From Kwoniella bestiolae CBS 10118 (Eukaryota > Basidiomycota > Tremellomycetes > Tremellales > Cryptococcaceae): 64,000 bases of DNA. Of the stretch, positions 11,651 to 22,807 are shown piece by piece (position 1 is the stretch's first letter; every line of letters begins with the position of its first letter). The notes under the pieces are model-generated. The model ran no database searches and had not been told where the DNA came from. It saw only the letters and a list, made by a program, of their open reading frames with translations. A program made the translations under genes and the position numbers. The DNA lies in assembly GCF_000512585.2 (NCBI RefSeq), contig NC_089245.1, forward strand, positions 1,922,001 to 1,986,000. Reading direction: 5' to 3'.

Positions 11651-12532
11651 ATGCAGCAGTACCCCACCATCTTACCTCCCCCATGTCTCCCAGACGGCAC
11701 CGACGCACCCGCAAGGTCGAAGGAGAAAGAGGATAATCTCATAAGGTTCCAAGCAGAGTTGGAGGTGGGTCCTTATCTACTTCTCCTACCTTCTCATGAG
11801 TCCTCAGTCCTCAGATAGAAGCACAGTATGGGCAAGAGAAGACTTCATCGATCGCAATTACTCTTCTGAACATACTCGAATCGGAATGTTTTATGAACAT
11901 ACCAGCTAATCGCTTCAACAGTTCATCCAATGTCTCTCGAACCCCCAGTACCTTCATTCCCTCTCCACCCAAGGATACTTTACCAAAAAGACATTCATAA
12001 ATTACTTGAAGTACCTGGAGTACTGGAGAAAGCCAGAATACGTCAAATTCATCGTGTATGTTCCCATCTTCATGCAATTTACAGACCTTCATTCCAAACC
12101 GAGAGAGATCCCTTCTTTGGTCTACGAAATTCAGTGATCTACCGCTCATAAACATCATAAGAGTGATGAGCTAATATCCCGCTAATGTATGAAGATACCC
12201 CACATCCCTAATATACCTTACTCTCCTCCAATCCGAACTATTCAGAGAGAGACTGGCAGATCCTGGGTTTATCAACGAACTCATGAGAGTCGGTATCAAA
12301 CATCATGAGACATGGTATGTCCAATCATACTATTCATTCTCATTTCTTCTGCCCGTACACGAGATATCACCTACTTCACCTTCCCAGACTCTGTACGATG
12401 GCTGACCCTTCAACCCTTCCTTTTAGGCGGGTCGAGAAACCCCCACCGACAGCAGTCAAAGACGATACCAAAGGTGATGACAAGAAGGACGTCAAGGAGA
12501 ATCAACCGAGTCATGATGAAGATGACGGATAA
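11651..12532 (+). CDS. MED31: Mediator subunit 31 (Soh1)
   Basis: Four exons: 11651-11764, 11922-12055, 12195-12314 and 12427-12532, all with canonical sites and consistent phase. The joined protein shows the MED31 core: NLIRFQAELE-FIQCLSNPQY, then LHSLSTQGYFTKKTFINYLK, YLEYWRKPEYVKFIV and YPTSLIYLTLLQSELFRERL. This matches the family pattern of RF..ELEFVQ.LANP.YL..LAQ.GY....F.NYLKYL.YW..PEY.KFI.YP. It is a subunit of the Mediator middle module, which links activators to RNA polymerase II. After the core there is an acidic, Lys-rich tail (DDTKGDDKKD). It is transcribed divergently from the 11309 gene and converges on AOS1. Confidence 0.93.
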
Positions 12533-12889
12533 TACATACCACAGACTCTGGAAGCCAAACATCTGGTCTCATCAATCATACGACATCCCTCTCAACTCAA
12601 CCGCATACCGGTCGCGAGTGAGCAAACCAAGACTCAACCAGGGCACGAGTCCACCGCAGCACGAAAACAAAACCTGTGTATTACTTTTCCTCCGCTTTGA
12701 GGTCAGGCCAAATGGTGGTTATACAGAAGATTATAGGAAAAGATCAGCCAGATCATCCCGCACGTTGGAGTTGGATTATGATTATCTGCATGATTGTTGT
12801 ACTATATTACAAATGTATTAACACATCATCATCTAGCTTCTTGTCATCTTCACTTTCTATCTGAGCAATCATCTTGACTTGATGTTCAC

Positions 12890-14661
12890 CTACACGTCCA
12901 CACCATCACCCATCGCCCATCGACCTACGACACCCACACTACCCATAGTATCGACCGATAATAGATTAACAATCGGACGGTCTTTCCTACTTAACGCTCG
13001 AAGCACATCTTGAGCGAGTAAACCTCCTAAGACTGCCAGAGTCGGGGGGAAGAAGTGAGTGGCATGTGAGGCAAGATGACTGAACAGAAATATCAGATTT
13101 AGCGATATCTCTTGAATTATAACAGGTAGATCTGTAGGAAACCATGTAGATAGGAAAGTGGGGAGGCAGCGGATATGAGGTAGGTTTGATGGCCATCCGT
13201 CACTCAAATACGTGGATATACTTACGATATGAGGTCCTTATCCACAGACGGTATGGTCTTTGGGTTCACGCCCAGTTCCACTCTAAACCTCTCTGCGCTC
13301 TCGGTAATTTCACTTATCTGCCCTTCCCCACCTTGAGGTAATATCCCATTCTTCGTCTCGTATTCCCATAATGCTGTAAACGAATGAGATTAGCTACAAC
13401 CTTATGCATCGTCCCTATCGGAAGTCAAGCTACGGTAAATTGGGATGATGACAGAAAGCCATGTGAATCATGGCGTAAAACAGATTGCCCAACTTATCCC
13501 AATAAATCCATGCGTTACTCACCTAACAAACCCAATATAACTCCAGGAGCCGCAACCTTGGTTTCATTCTTCGTCAAACCCCTATACGGACTTCCGCCCT
13601 GCTCAGCCTGTGAGGCTGGTTTACTCCAATTCGTAGGTGTCAACGCCTGAGTAAGGGATGAATAGGACAAGGTCTTCTTGGCCAAGCCGGGAGAAGGGTC
13701 TTCGGGAGTCGCTTTTTTGCTGTGTCACAGACGTCAGCATTCAGATGCTATCATACTCAAGAACATCAGAAGTGTAGAGATACGAAACTCACTTGTATAC
13801 GTATTCATACGATTCACCCAAATCTGCGAAAACGTAACCGTAAAACCCATATGTCCCAGCAGCGTAGAACATCGTTCCTGCTTTTCTAGAAGCTTCATCT
13901 ATAACTTCCTACGATGGTTCGTCAAAAACATCAACAGAATATGAGTTGATTGTATCTTAAAAGACATAAAGAGCTAGCTCACCAGTTGAGATTTCGGTAA
14001 ATCACAAGCAACCACCACGTCCACCTTCTCCGTCTTTAGCAGATCCACAATTTCACCCTCGCTTCCTCCGACGAACGGCGAGAGCGTCTCAAAAGCTGTC
14101 AATGAAACTAAAGGGTTGAGTGATGATATCTGAGGTAAAGCAGCTTTGGTCCTCTGCAGATTATCACATCAGCTCAACGCCCTCAGATTAACAATCGTTT
14201 AGAGGATCGGTTAACTGACATTCTGTCCGACCGCACCTTCCTCTTCTCTGAACAGGAAACCTGTACTCAGATCCTCCTCCGATACGACACTATCATCAGC
14301 CACGATGAGTCGTCCTATCCCAGCTAAGACCAGGTTCTTGATTGTTTCGTGGGCCAGACCTCGGAGATTCAAGATCAGGACCGTGGATGAACGCATTCTA
14401 TCCAAGGCATCAATCAGCTTCTTTTCAGCTGCAAAAGCAATACTGGGAAGGTGAAAATATGAAAGAACATACCGATTCTGAGCTTCTAGACCCCATAGTC
14501 TGATTTGTCGGTCGTACAATGATGCTTCATCTGCCAGAGTACGGTGTTAGCTAAAGGAGGATTGAGAACGTACGGACACCTGGTAGCTCACCTTCTGTGA
14601 TGTGGCCGTTTTGCTGGACCTGAGAGCTGGAGGAGGAAGCTTCGGGTTGGGGTTGAGTCAT
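12890..14661 (-). CDS. AOS1: SUMO-activating enzyme E1 small subunit (Aos1/SAE1)
   Basis: Starts at ATG 14661 (MTQPQPEASSSSSQVQQNGH). A following exon gives LYDRQIRLWGLEAQNR, the signature of E1 N-terminal halves, then MRSSTVLILNLRGLAHETIK, NLVLAGIGRLIVADDSVVSE and EDLSTGFLFREEEG. Later exons contain DVVVACDLPKSQLEVIDEAS, FYAAGTYGFYGYVFADLG and, at the end, HFFPPTLAVLGGLLAQDVLR. This is the inactive-adenylation half that pairs with Uba2 to activate SUMO; as expected no catalytic Cys domain is present. At least six introns. A longer in-frame start at 14760 exists, but the chosen Met has a better position relative to the conserved core. Confidence 0.92.
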
Positions 14662-14980
14662 ATTGAGGGAGATGTCTGATAGGTTGTATGATCTATTTAG
14701 AGGAGGGAGGAGAAGAAGAGTGGAAAGAAGGAGGTCATCATTGCGAAATCTCATGTTCAACTTCTTATAGCGAAGTCAAAGTGTGCCTGACAGCAAAGTC
14801 TGAGCGAGGAACGCTTGATGGGATAGTTTATCAGGCTGACTAAATTTCCAGATTCTTAAACCGGAGAGAGGTCCACTTGACTGTTCGTCTGCGTCTTTTG
14901 TTGTTGTTTTTGCCATTGCTTTCCCATCTCTGCTCTGGCTTCATCCATAAAATTGTCTTCAGATAAGAACCAAAACAATC

Positions 14981-16202
14981 ATGGTCGCGATTCATAAGAA
15001 GTCAAAGTTCGATCCAGCCGCTCACTTGCATAAGCACGGGTGGAAAGGGAAGGGAACTGGTGAGTATCGCAATCCCGCATCAAGTGATACTCAACTACAT
15101 CATCGTTGTGACCGAAACACTTTCACGATACAAGCAGTAACCCCCAGCAACGACCCTTCATGAAACTTTCCCAACTGCAGTAGTATGATGTGTAACTGAT
15201 CTGAATCTATTATTTTCCGTTTAGCTCTCAAACATGGCCATGCGATCAAACCTCTAGCTGTGGTCCAGAAAAAGACATTATCAGGTATAGGTAAAGATCG
15301 AGACGAGGCTGTACCATTCTGGGACCAGTGAGTTGTCTGTTTCTTCATCAATAGCCTTCCTTAGATATTACATGTCAGATGATTTGATCTTCCACTAGAT
15401 ACTTACGCTGACTTTATGTTATAGTATCTTCGCAGCCACAGCTGCCTCCCTCTTCTCCTCCCCCTCCCCATCAGTATCTCCTGGCCCCTCATCCTGGGCT
15501 CCACCCCCTGTCCAAGCAGATACCAAGGGAAGAATCATCTCGAAGCCTCATGAGCTCATCGTCGCCAAACCGAAATTATCGATCAACGCTGCTGCTCGGG
15601 CTGGACGGGAACTGGCTAGGAGAGGGTTGTATTCTAGGTTTTTGAGGGGAAAGGTACTGCATATCAAGGAGTCTGATGAGGAGGAGTCGGGTGGGAGTGC
15701 GAGTGGGGTGAACACTCCAAAAGACGTTGAGGAGGTTGAAGAGGCTCTTTCGGATGCTGGCCCATCGAGGATGGCTGGAGTGGCGGTGGATGAGGAGATC
15801 GTCAAGTCTGATAGGAAGGGGAAGAAGAGGGAAAAGGGAAAAGGCAAGGCTAAAGAGGAAGAGAGCACGGAGGAGAGACGAGCCAGGAAAGCGGAGAAGG
15901 CCAGACGGAAGGCTGAGAAAGGGAAGATCAGAATGGCAGAAGGGGAGGGTAAAAACATGTCAGAAGTGAAGAGTGACAAAAAGAAGAAAAAGCGGAAACA
16001 GGACGAAGGGGAATTAGCGGAAGCAGGCGACCTGGAAAATAGTGCATCGACAACAAAAGCAGAGAAGAAACGTAAACGGAAACAGAAGGCGAGTGGCGAG
16101 CAGAATAGCGAAGTATGGACAAGAAAGGAGAGTAAAAGCGGAGATGCTGATGAAGGGATCGAGACGGAGAGGAAGAAGAAGAAAAAGAAAAAGAGCGCCT
16201 GA
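14981..16202 (+). CDS. TMA23: G-patch nucleolar protein (Tma23 / GPATCH4 type)
   Basis: Three exons: MVAIHKKSKFDPAAHLHKHG then WKGKGT (to about 15060), ALKHGHAIKPLAVVQKKTLS through AVPFWD, and a long last exon from about 15424. The N-terminal HGWKGKGT...LKHG..KPL.V..K....GIGKDRDEAVPFWDHIF is the divergent G-patch plus WW/WDH.F motif of Tma23 and GPATCH4. The C-terminal 200 residues are Lys/Glu-rich with four or more nuclear or nucleolar signals (KKKKKRKQ, KKRKRKQK, RKKKKKKKSA). The family works in ribosome biogenesis. Orthology to Tma23 is a family-level inference. Divergent from AOS1 with 320 nt between starts. Confidence 0.8.
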
Positions 16203-17018
16203 GCAAGTTCGGACCAGGTATGAGCTGCCTCAGAGGATCAATATGTACACTTGTAAGATAGTAAACCAATGTTGTTATGTTTACTTTTGCAGTGAATGGT
16301 AGTTCGGGAGGGATCCAGCTTTACGGATGATGGCTCGTGTCACGGAGCTATCCTGGGTCGTAAACAGACTCACTCTTCACTCCATGTATCGTCATTCCTT
16401 TACCTGGTGGACACCCCCACCTCACTGTACAGTGGCTCTACCGTGAAAAATCGCGATGTTTCTGATGGCCGTGACAATTCAGATACATGTAATAGAGGGC
16501 TCAGATTTGGCAGGGTGAAAGGTTCATGGTATACCCAGCTCCTCATGGTCTTGTTTCCCATGCATAGCTGTTGTGCATTGTGCGTTTGGCTTTCACATTT
16601 TTTCCCACCCAAAATTTTGGCTGAGGAAAATGCAATCTGGAATAGCTCCATAATGAATGCATTTGCAAGATGCACGCACAATCAACAAGGGAAAAATTGA
16701 GATTTCCACCTTAGAGCCACTGTACAGAAAGGGGGGTGGTACACAAGGTAGGGGAATGACGTTATCAGGACATGGGGACCTCTCGACTTTCTCCCTTTCT
16801 TACTGTCATCCTTTTTACCCACTGGACGCTTGGACGCTCATACTGAAACGACTTCTCTCTACTTTTGTAATACATCATAAGATGTTTATCTGGTCATCGT
16901 CTCCGACCACTCTTCAGAGGCCATATATATCCATAGCTCACAGCAAACCATGATACTCGGCCAATCTTTTACTTCTAACTGTACTCCCTCTTGTACAAAT
17001 TCGAACAACGCTCACACA
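16203..17018. other. Left boundary of accessory island 1
   Basis: No supported gene between the TMA23-like stop and FNFTE member A. Short open frames on both strands show no recognisable protein. The right end carries the TATA element of member A. Confidence 0.5.
16924..16930 (+). promoter_or_regulatory. TATA element of FNFTE member A
   Basis: TATATAT lies about 90 nt before the ATG at 17019, the same spacing as the TATA elements of member E and of the Hsp12-like and two-RRM genes in this window. It also argues that the in-frame ATG at 16950, only about 20 nt downstream of the TATA, would fall at or before the transcript start. Confidence 0.45.
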
Positions 17019-18254
17019 ATGGACTATCATGATTACCAGGCGTCCCTGACGAACGAAAACTCACAAGACCGTACGTGCAATCGGAGTCGTAAAGATCAAA
17101 GGCGACCATTCGTGCCACCTCCACTCGACCTCTCATGGGAAGTGGCGCAGCTCGCTCAAATGGGACATAGCAACCCTTCGAACACCGCCTGGGTAGACGA
17201 GCAACTTGATGCCCCTGGATTTGCCGGTGCGTCGACATATCAGATGCCTGTTGATCTTGTCGCGCATCCTCCAAGTCTAGGAATGAACACCTACACAGAT
17301 TTCCCGAGCGATATGGATGATACTGTCCATTCTGATTCACAGATGTTCGAGACCGAGTCCCATCCGACGGAATACCAACACGAAATGAACCAAATACAGC
17401 CATTCTTCAATGAAATTAACGACCGTTCTACTGATACACAAGCCTTCGATTCTCCCAATTCTTTCGGGAGCATGGGGAGACTTGCCCCTTTCCCCATCTC
17501 CAGCAACGATGATGGTCTGAACAACCAATCTCAGTTTCTGCATCCCGCCGGCGCAGTCGTTCCTCGAAGACATGAAACTGTTCACGAGCGGGACTTCTTC
17601 AATTTCACGGAGGAGTCCACTCGTTTCTTCCAGACCAACAGGTCCCGGAATGTGTACTTAATCTCTATCCCGGAGCGGCTCGAGGCTCAACGTCGAGAAA
17701 GAGCTCGCACCCATACGATAACAACCACGGGTGCTCGAAGGTCAGATGAGGTGGTATGTCACATGACAGTAAAAGACACGAAGGAGATCTTCAAATTGAT
17801 TCCCGAGAACTTCTCTGAATGGTGGAATCGTTATTCGGAGACTTTGCATGCGAATCTGGATGAGGAATATGAGTATGAGATCGATACGAAAGGTAGGCGG
17901 AACAACATGAGCCCCGGTACTAGATTGAACACCGTTCCGCTGACTGTGGAACGTGCATCCATGAGAGCGGGCGAGTACGCGCTTTTGCTCAGTTTACGAG
18001 ATAAATATGAGGGTCTCAAGGGGAAAGACCAGACGAAGCACCAGACGAAAGAGGTCAGTCTGACCATTAGTGAGGCAGCTGAGAAGATACCCTCCGAAAC
18101 GCTCATTAGAGGTACGAGGGAGACCATCAAGCCTTGGCTGAATCGCACCTTCGGCGCATATACTTGTCGGGAGAAGAAAGATTCCAAGCACAGAAAAGCG
18201 GGACAATACCCTCGACCTACGGGTTATTACACTCCCAGTCTCAACCGTTCGTGA
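17019..18254 (+). CDS. FNFTE family member A (unknown function)
   Basis: Single-exon gene, 411 codons from ATG 17019. A further in-frame ATG at 16950 would add 23 residues; 17019 is preferred because the reading MDYHDYQ resembles the start of member D (MDRHDRH) and because of the TATA position. Residues 1-185 are polar and low-complexity. The motif DFFNFTEESTRFF is near residue 193. A central region contains SDEVVCHMTVKDT and YSETLHANLDEEYEYE. VPLTVERASMRAGEYALLL, SLTISEAAEKIPSETLIRGT and ETIKPWLN near residue 365 complete the shared domain. No signal peptide or membrane segment. I know no named family with these blocks. It is first of four direct-tandem copies. Confidence 0.7.
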   Translation: MDYHDYQASLTNENSQDRTCNRSRKDQRRPFVPPPLDLSWEVAQLAQMGHSNPSNTAWVDEQLDAPGFAGASTYQMPVDLVAHPPSLGMNTYTDFPSDMDDTVHSDSQMFETESHPTEYQHEMNQIQPFFNEINDRSTDTQAFDSPNSFGSMGRLAPFPISSNDDGLNNQSQFLHPAGAVVPRRHETVHERDFFNFTEESTRFFQTNRSRNVYLISIPERLEAQRRERARTHTITTTGARRSDEVVCHMTVKDTKEIFKLIPENFSEWWNRYSETLHANLDEEYEYEIDTKGRRNNMSPGTRLNTVPLTVERASMRAGEYALLLSLRDKYEGLKGKDQTKHQTKEVSLTISEAAEKIPSETLIRGTRETIKPWLNRTFGAYTCREKKDSKHRKAGQYPRPTGYYTPSLNRS

Positions 18255-19121
18255 AGACAATTCCGAAAGAGCTTGGTTCCTGGACAAGCGAAAGCGTATA
18301 TCATGCATTCGATCCTGACCGTCTTCTAATCACTGGGTAATGGCCCGATAGACATGGAGCGGTCTATTAAATCCTTGTCCCGGCGACCTTGGGATGTCCA
18401 TATTTAGTATCTGAAATCCTGTTCTCCTCCTTCCAGCTTTTTCAGTACTGAGTATGACACCGAGACCAAACTGAGACGACTGATCTAATGTGGTATTGCC
18501 GATGTAAGATGTTGATTGCTTGAACACAACCAAACCAGATTGAGGGTAGGTTTATCGTATTCGCTTGGTCAACAGGCTTTAGTTAATGCCACTTTATCGG
18601 ATCATTCGCATGTACAGCATCGCATGAAGATGTAATTCTGCGCCACTTGACCTCCTTTCAACCCATCTTGAACGGGTTCTGAAAACAAACAGCCCCATGC
18701 AACGTGACCCTTTGATCCATCGTCCCAACCTTTGAGCAGCTTTTTTGATGCATACTCGTTGAGAACGCATAAAAGCAGATAAATAGGGATTACTTGATTT
18801 AGTCATTGTCGTATACACCCTTTTCCTCTGTCTCGTTCCTCACTTGTCCCTCCCTCATCTGTGAAGAGATAGTACGACACGGTCGATCAAACGCAAGATC
18901 AAGATAACGAGTCCAGCAATACCAGCCCATACGATCACGCAGCATCCAGAACGGCTGGTCGGCGATCATCTCATCTGCCTCGACTAGACCTTGTTGCAGA
19001 ATGCCATGAGGTACAGCAACGGCAACGTTATAGTCTCCGGGATGAAAATTCCAGACGAGACGAGCAGGTTTCCGCTAGATGGCCAAAAATGCCGAACTTG
19101 TAACCCACGACAAACAATCAC
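18255..19121. other. Spacer with a possible minus-strand relic
   Basis: No ATG-started gene. On the minus strand, 19079 to 18806 reads 91 codons without a stop, including RKPARLVWNFHPGDYNVAVA and GLVEADEMIADQPFWMLRDR. An overlapping frame reads a hydrophobic stretch (VIVWAGIAGLVILILRLI). This may be the end of a decayed membrane-protein gene; see findings. Confidence 0.3.
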
Positions 19122-20200
19122 ATGAAGGACGATAGCCTTCACAACGCGGACTATCAACCTCAACCCTTCATTGAAGATGCCGATACTACAATCAACAATA
19201 GCCTGTATGCCGCTTCAGGTCAAATACAACTCTTCCATGGAAATTCCAACGCAGGGATGGAAAGGTCTCTTTTATTACCTCGACCTCAGCTTCAAGCCCA
19301 ATGGTACCATGACAATGTCGAGGTCGCGAGAAAGGATGAGCTTTACGCGGGGCAACGACATTACTTTCCAATCCCAATATCACAGTAGACAACTGCAGGA
19401 ATGCCGCTCAAGGCCAATATCAGTTCTTCGATTCAAATGCTATCGCCGGTATCAACACGCACTTACCACCCACGATGATCGGTTCGCTACCGGCACACCC
19501 GCTCATTTCCGATAGGGCCACGCAGCCTGCTCCGTCCTCGATGGACAATTGGTCTGTAGTTGAAGGGCAAACTCCCATTGGCGTACCCAGGGAACATGAG
19601 AGTGACTTGGAGCGCCAAATCTCCAACTACAAGCCGGCTGCTCGAAACTTATTTGAGGAAATCAAAGTTTCCGGTTCGTCGACACAAAAGATAGTGACTA
19701 GAGCAGAATGGATCACAGCCACACGATTAGATGATTTCGCTGAGCGATCCTGCGACTACACATTTCTCATGAACTGCAATGAGAAGAATCAGATTATTTC
19801 GAGATACTGTCGATACCCCACTGGAAAGGTCACGTTCACCATCAATCCTTCCATGGCATTACAATGGATGTTCAAGTACCGCGATCGAGTAGCGGCGGAC
19901 ATGTCTCGCAGGTTCAAGGTTTGTACTTCTGATGGCGTGAGGCAAACGAAAACTACCAGTAGAAGAAGCTGTCTTGCTTCCATAGCTGCTAGAGCGTTGA
20001 CAAGGGTGCTGGAATATTCGGCAAGAATCATCTCTGAGAGACAAGGACGATCTATAGTATTCCTCAAGGGGAGTTAGCTAATGGACATCCTGCCGATAGA
20101 GACTGTCTCCAGAGGTGTTGTTGAATACATCCAAGAGTGGTTGAACTACAATTTGAAGGGCTCGGAAGTGGTGCTGCAAAACGAGGAGATCAAGGACTAG
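19122..20200 (+). pseudogene. FNFTE family member B, broken copy
   Basis: The reading starts at ATG 19122 (MKDDSLHNADYQPQPFIEDA) and hits a TAG at 19386-19388. The homologous reading continues one frame over (NITVDNCRNAAQGQYQFF) to 20077. There a second TAG (20075-20077) sits in frame, and the same frame continues as LMDILPIETVSRGVVEYIQE then WLNYNLKG to a final TAG at 20198-20200. The motif region reads ERQISNYKPAARNLFEEI, already drifted from FNFTE. The stop at 20075 falls exactly where members A, D and E have Glu, so a GAG-to-TAG change explains it. One frameshift plus one nonsense mutation make a working full-length product unlikely. Readthrough of the last stop (TAG CTA) cannot be excluded. 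Confidence 0.65.
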
Positions 20201-20623
20201 ATAGATGAAATGAGAAAAGGAGAGCGAAAGATGGCCATTCGCAGAGAGAGCGTCTGAGGACGGAGAGAACGAGGTGGTCTTGGAGAGGATGAAACAAAGC
20301 TGATTACATGTGCATCAGTATCAGTATTCTTCCCTTTGTTCTGCTAGTAAGATTCAGGTCATCCTATGTGACTTACTTGTACAGGATCTGTCATGCCAGT
20401 TTGCAGGCCTCGCCGGAAGCGAGTAAGCCTTGTGAAGAGATCTCAAAGACAGCGGACCTTCTGGCAGAACAATCTTTGTCATACGTCTGAAACACTGCCT
20501 TTGCTTCCATACTCCGACATTCCGAGCAAGCCCTGTTAGGGGATCATTAAATCTCAGCTACCATGTATCTCTCATAAGCTCTCCAACAGTTTCCCTTTCC
20601 TCTCGATCTAGATCGAAGACATC
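20201..20623. other. Spacer between FNFTE members B and C
   Basis: About 420 nt. No open frame with recognisable content, no repeat. It should contain the promoter of member C if that copy is transcribed; no TATA at the usual distance was seen. Confidence 0.4.
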
Positions 20624-22201
20624 ATGTATCATCCAAACAGAAGACGGTCACATAGGCAAAGACCGAGAGAAGACCGTTCGTGGGATGATCATCCTTCCCA
20701 CCAAGACTATCACCAAAGCGATGCTCTCTGTAACTACAATCTCCCAAGAAATGATTCTGCTTGCGACGAGGTACCAAGCGTAACTGCAGCCTCAATCCCT
20801 GACTCATCAGACTTCACAGGCCATGCGAACGCATCCATCCATTACCCTACGAAGGGATCGGGCGATGTCAACATACAGCAAGATAAGGGTATGAATCTGC
20901 ATCAGATTGTAGCTATGAACAAGAACTTGACCTCAATAAGCACAAATAATATTAACTTGGCATTGCAAGGACCTGCTTATGGAGAAGACCCTTCAGCGCC
21001 CCAATATCATCTTATGAGCCACTTGAACAGGATTAACGAAATTCCTTCGCGTTCGTTTACCACTCAGGCTCAGTACGACATACCTTGGGATGCGCATTCA
21101 CTACCAAATGATATGGCAGACAATGACTGGACGGTGATCAAGGATAATCATCAGCTAGGACAAGCTTACTCTGGATATACCTCACCCCAGACCACAATGA
21201 TAACTGACTATTCGCCAGTGGCCACTGTCAACACAACTTGGCCACTCATCATGCCAGATTCGGCTCAGATCCGTGATGATGACACTTCCATCTCCGAGGT
21301 GGTATCTCCAAGACCGTTCAACAGAGACTTATAAATCTCTGCTCCTCCTCCTCCTCCTCCCATTCCCGGGCCTGCTTCTGAAGGTGTCAGCAGCGGGCAC
21401 GGGCTGCAGCAGACGGAAGAAGAGATCCAAACGAGTTTATTCTCCTTCATTCCACTGGGGAAAGAGTTGTACCAGCTTTCGGAAACGCAATCGTCTTCAG
21501 GCCAGGGAATTCTTCCCGGACCAAAATGGTCGACAATCCACAAAGTGAGTGATCAAGTGGTTGATGATCTCCATAGCGCTTTCACGCAATATCAGGATGA
21601 ACATCGGGCCTGGACTCAAGCCCAAGCTCAAAGGGAGACTCGGCATGGTACCCTAATGCTAACGCAAGATCACGTCTCCGCCTCGTTCCCATTCAGCCAG
21701 GTAGAAGGAAATCGAATCGTGTCTAAACTATTCAAAACTGAGAGACCTGAATATACGATCTACTCCCCACCCATGATCAGGTGGTTGTCTCTATACAGGG
21801 ATGGGGTGTGCACATACGTCAGTGAAAAGTACGAGGTCCTGCCTGTCCGAATCGTTCAATACCTTGCCCTGTGTCGTTGATAGAGCGTTATTGAGGTTTG
21901 GCGAACAAGCTGCCTGGAACATTTCATATCACATCATATCAACCGATCAGCGATATCTCTCAGTGTGAAAGATCTGAGTGACATCATCTCGGTGAAGACA
22001 GTCTGTAGATACACGGCGGAGATCATAAATGCCTGGGCGAATAAGGCGGTCGAGGGCAGCATGGTCGTGCGCAGAAATCCTCAAAAAGGAATCTCGGAGT
22101 ATCAAGCTGGAGGGCGGTATGCGGTCGATGAATTTGAGTGGCTGAGAACTCGATTGAGAGCAGAGGGGTCGACATTCTTGGATGTGCCTATCGGACAGTG
22201 A
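20624..22201 (+). pseudogene. FNFTE family member C, broken copy
   Basis: Starts at ATG 20624 (MYHPNRRRSHRQRPREDRSW) and reads 236 codons to TAA 21332-21334. The same frame then continues open (ISAPPPPPPIPGPASEG...) through EEIQTSLFSFIPLGKELYQL, the drifted FNFTE block, and on to the YEVL region, ending at 21880. The next homologous block, VVDRALLRFGEQAAWNISYH, is in a second frame (about 21870-21960). The last block, VKDLSDIISVKTVCRYTAEI followed by INAWANKAVEG, is in a third frame to 22201. One stop and two frameshifts relative to members A, D and E, with no splice sites that repair them. A short proline run (PPPPPP) precedes the motif region. Confidence 0.65.
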
Positions 22202-22807
22202 TCGTATATGGTATGCTTACAGAGGTCCTGTACAACGATGTCGATGATGACATGCTTCTTTTGCCAGACTATACATGTTACCGCGCGCCCTATTCTCGCC
22301 GGTAATGGACGTACTTCGATAGCTTACTGTATGCTGTAGTGGCTATGAGCATCAGGGGGCTTTTTCGTTTTGCAGGAAAAGAAAGAAACCACAAAGGATT
22401 GGTTTCAAGGTAATTGCTATTCGCCAAAGCGAGGTCGTACTGTATGTCGCCAGATTTACAACAATGGTAGACCAAAGCCTGAGAGGTGTCTTTCTTCTCG
22501 AGCGTAGCCCAACTAACAGATTTTTCTCTTCTTTGACCGCAAAGGATCTTGATCAATGGAAGTAAGCGAAGCGATCACAGCAAAGAAGTCAGATATGGCC
22601 ATGATAGGATCTTCTATACACAGCAATACCCCTTGGATCATTGCGTTTCAGCGTCAAGCTTCTCTTTGCCTTCTTTGTGAACGAGCGGTGGATTTACAGA
22701 TTGTATGTTTACTTCAGAGCAGTGTTTCCGTACCCGTTGTCTACAATAGCCGTTGAAGTTTTTCGTTATTTTCTTTTTCCAGTCGACACCTTGAGCGCAA
22801 AGCAATA
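22202..22807. other. Spacer between FNFTE members C and D
   Basis: About 600 nt. Short frames on both strands without recognisable content. No TATA element at 90 nt before member D. Confidence 0.4.

Noticed and set aside
16950..17018. Upstream in-frame ATG of FNFTE member A
   Set aside because: It lies about 20 nt after the TATA element, likely at or before the transcript start; the ATG at 17019 aligns with the start of member D.
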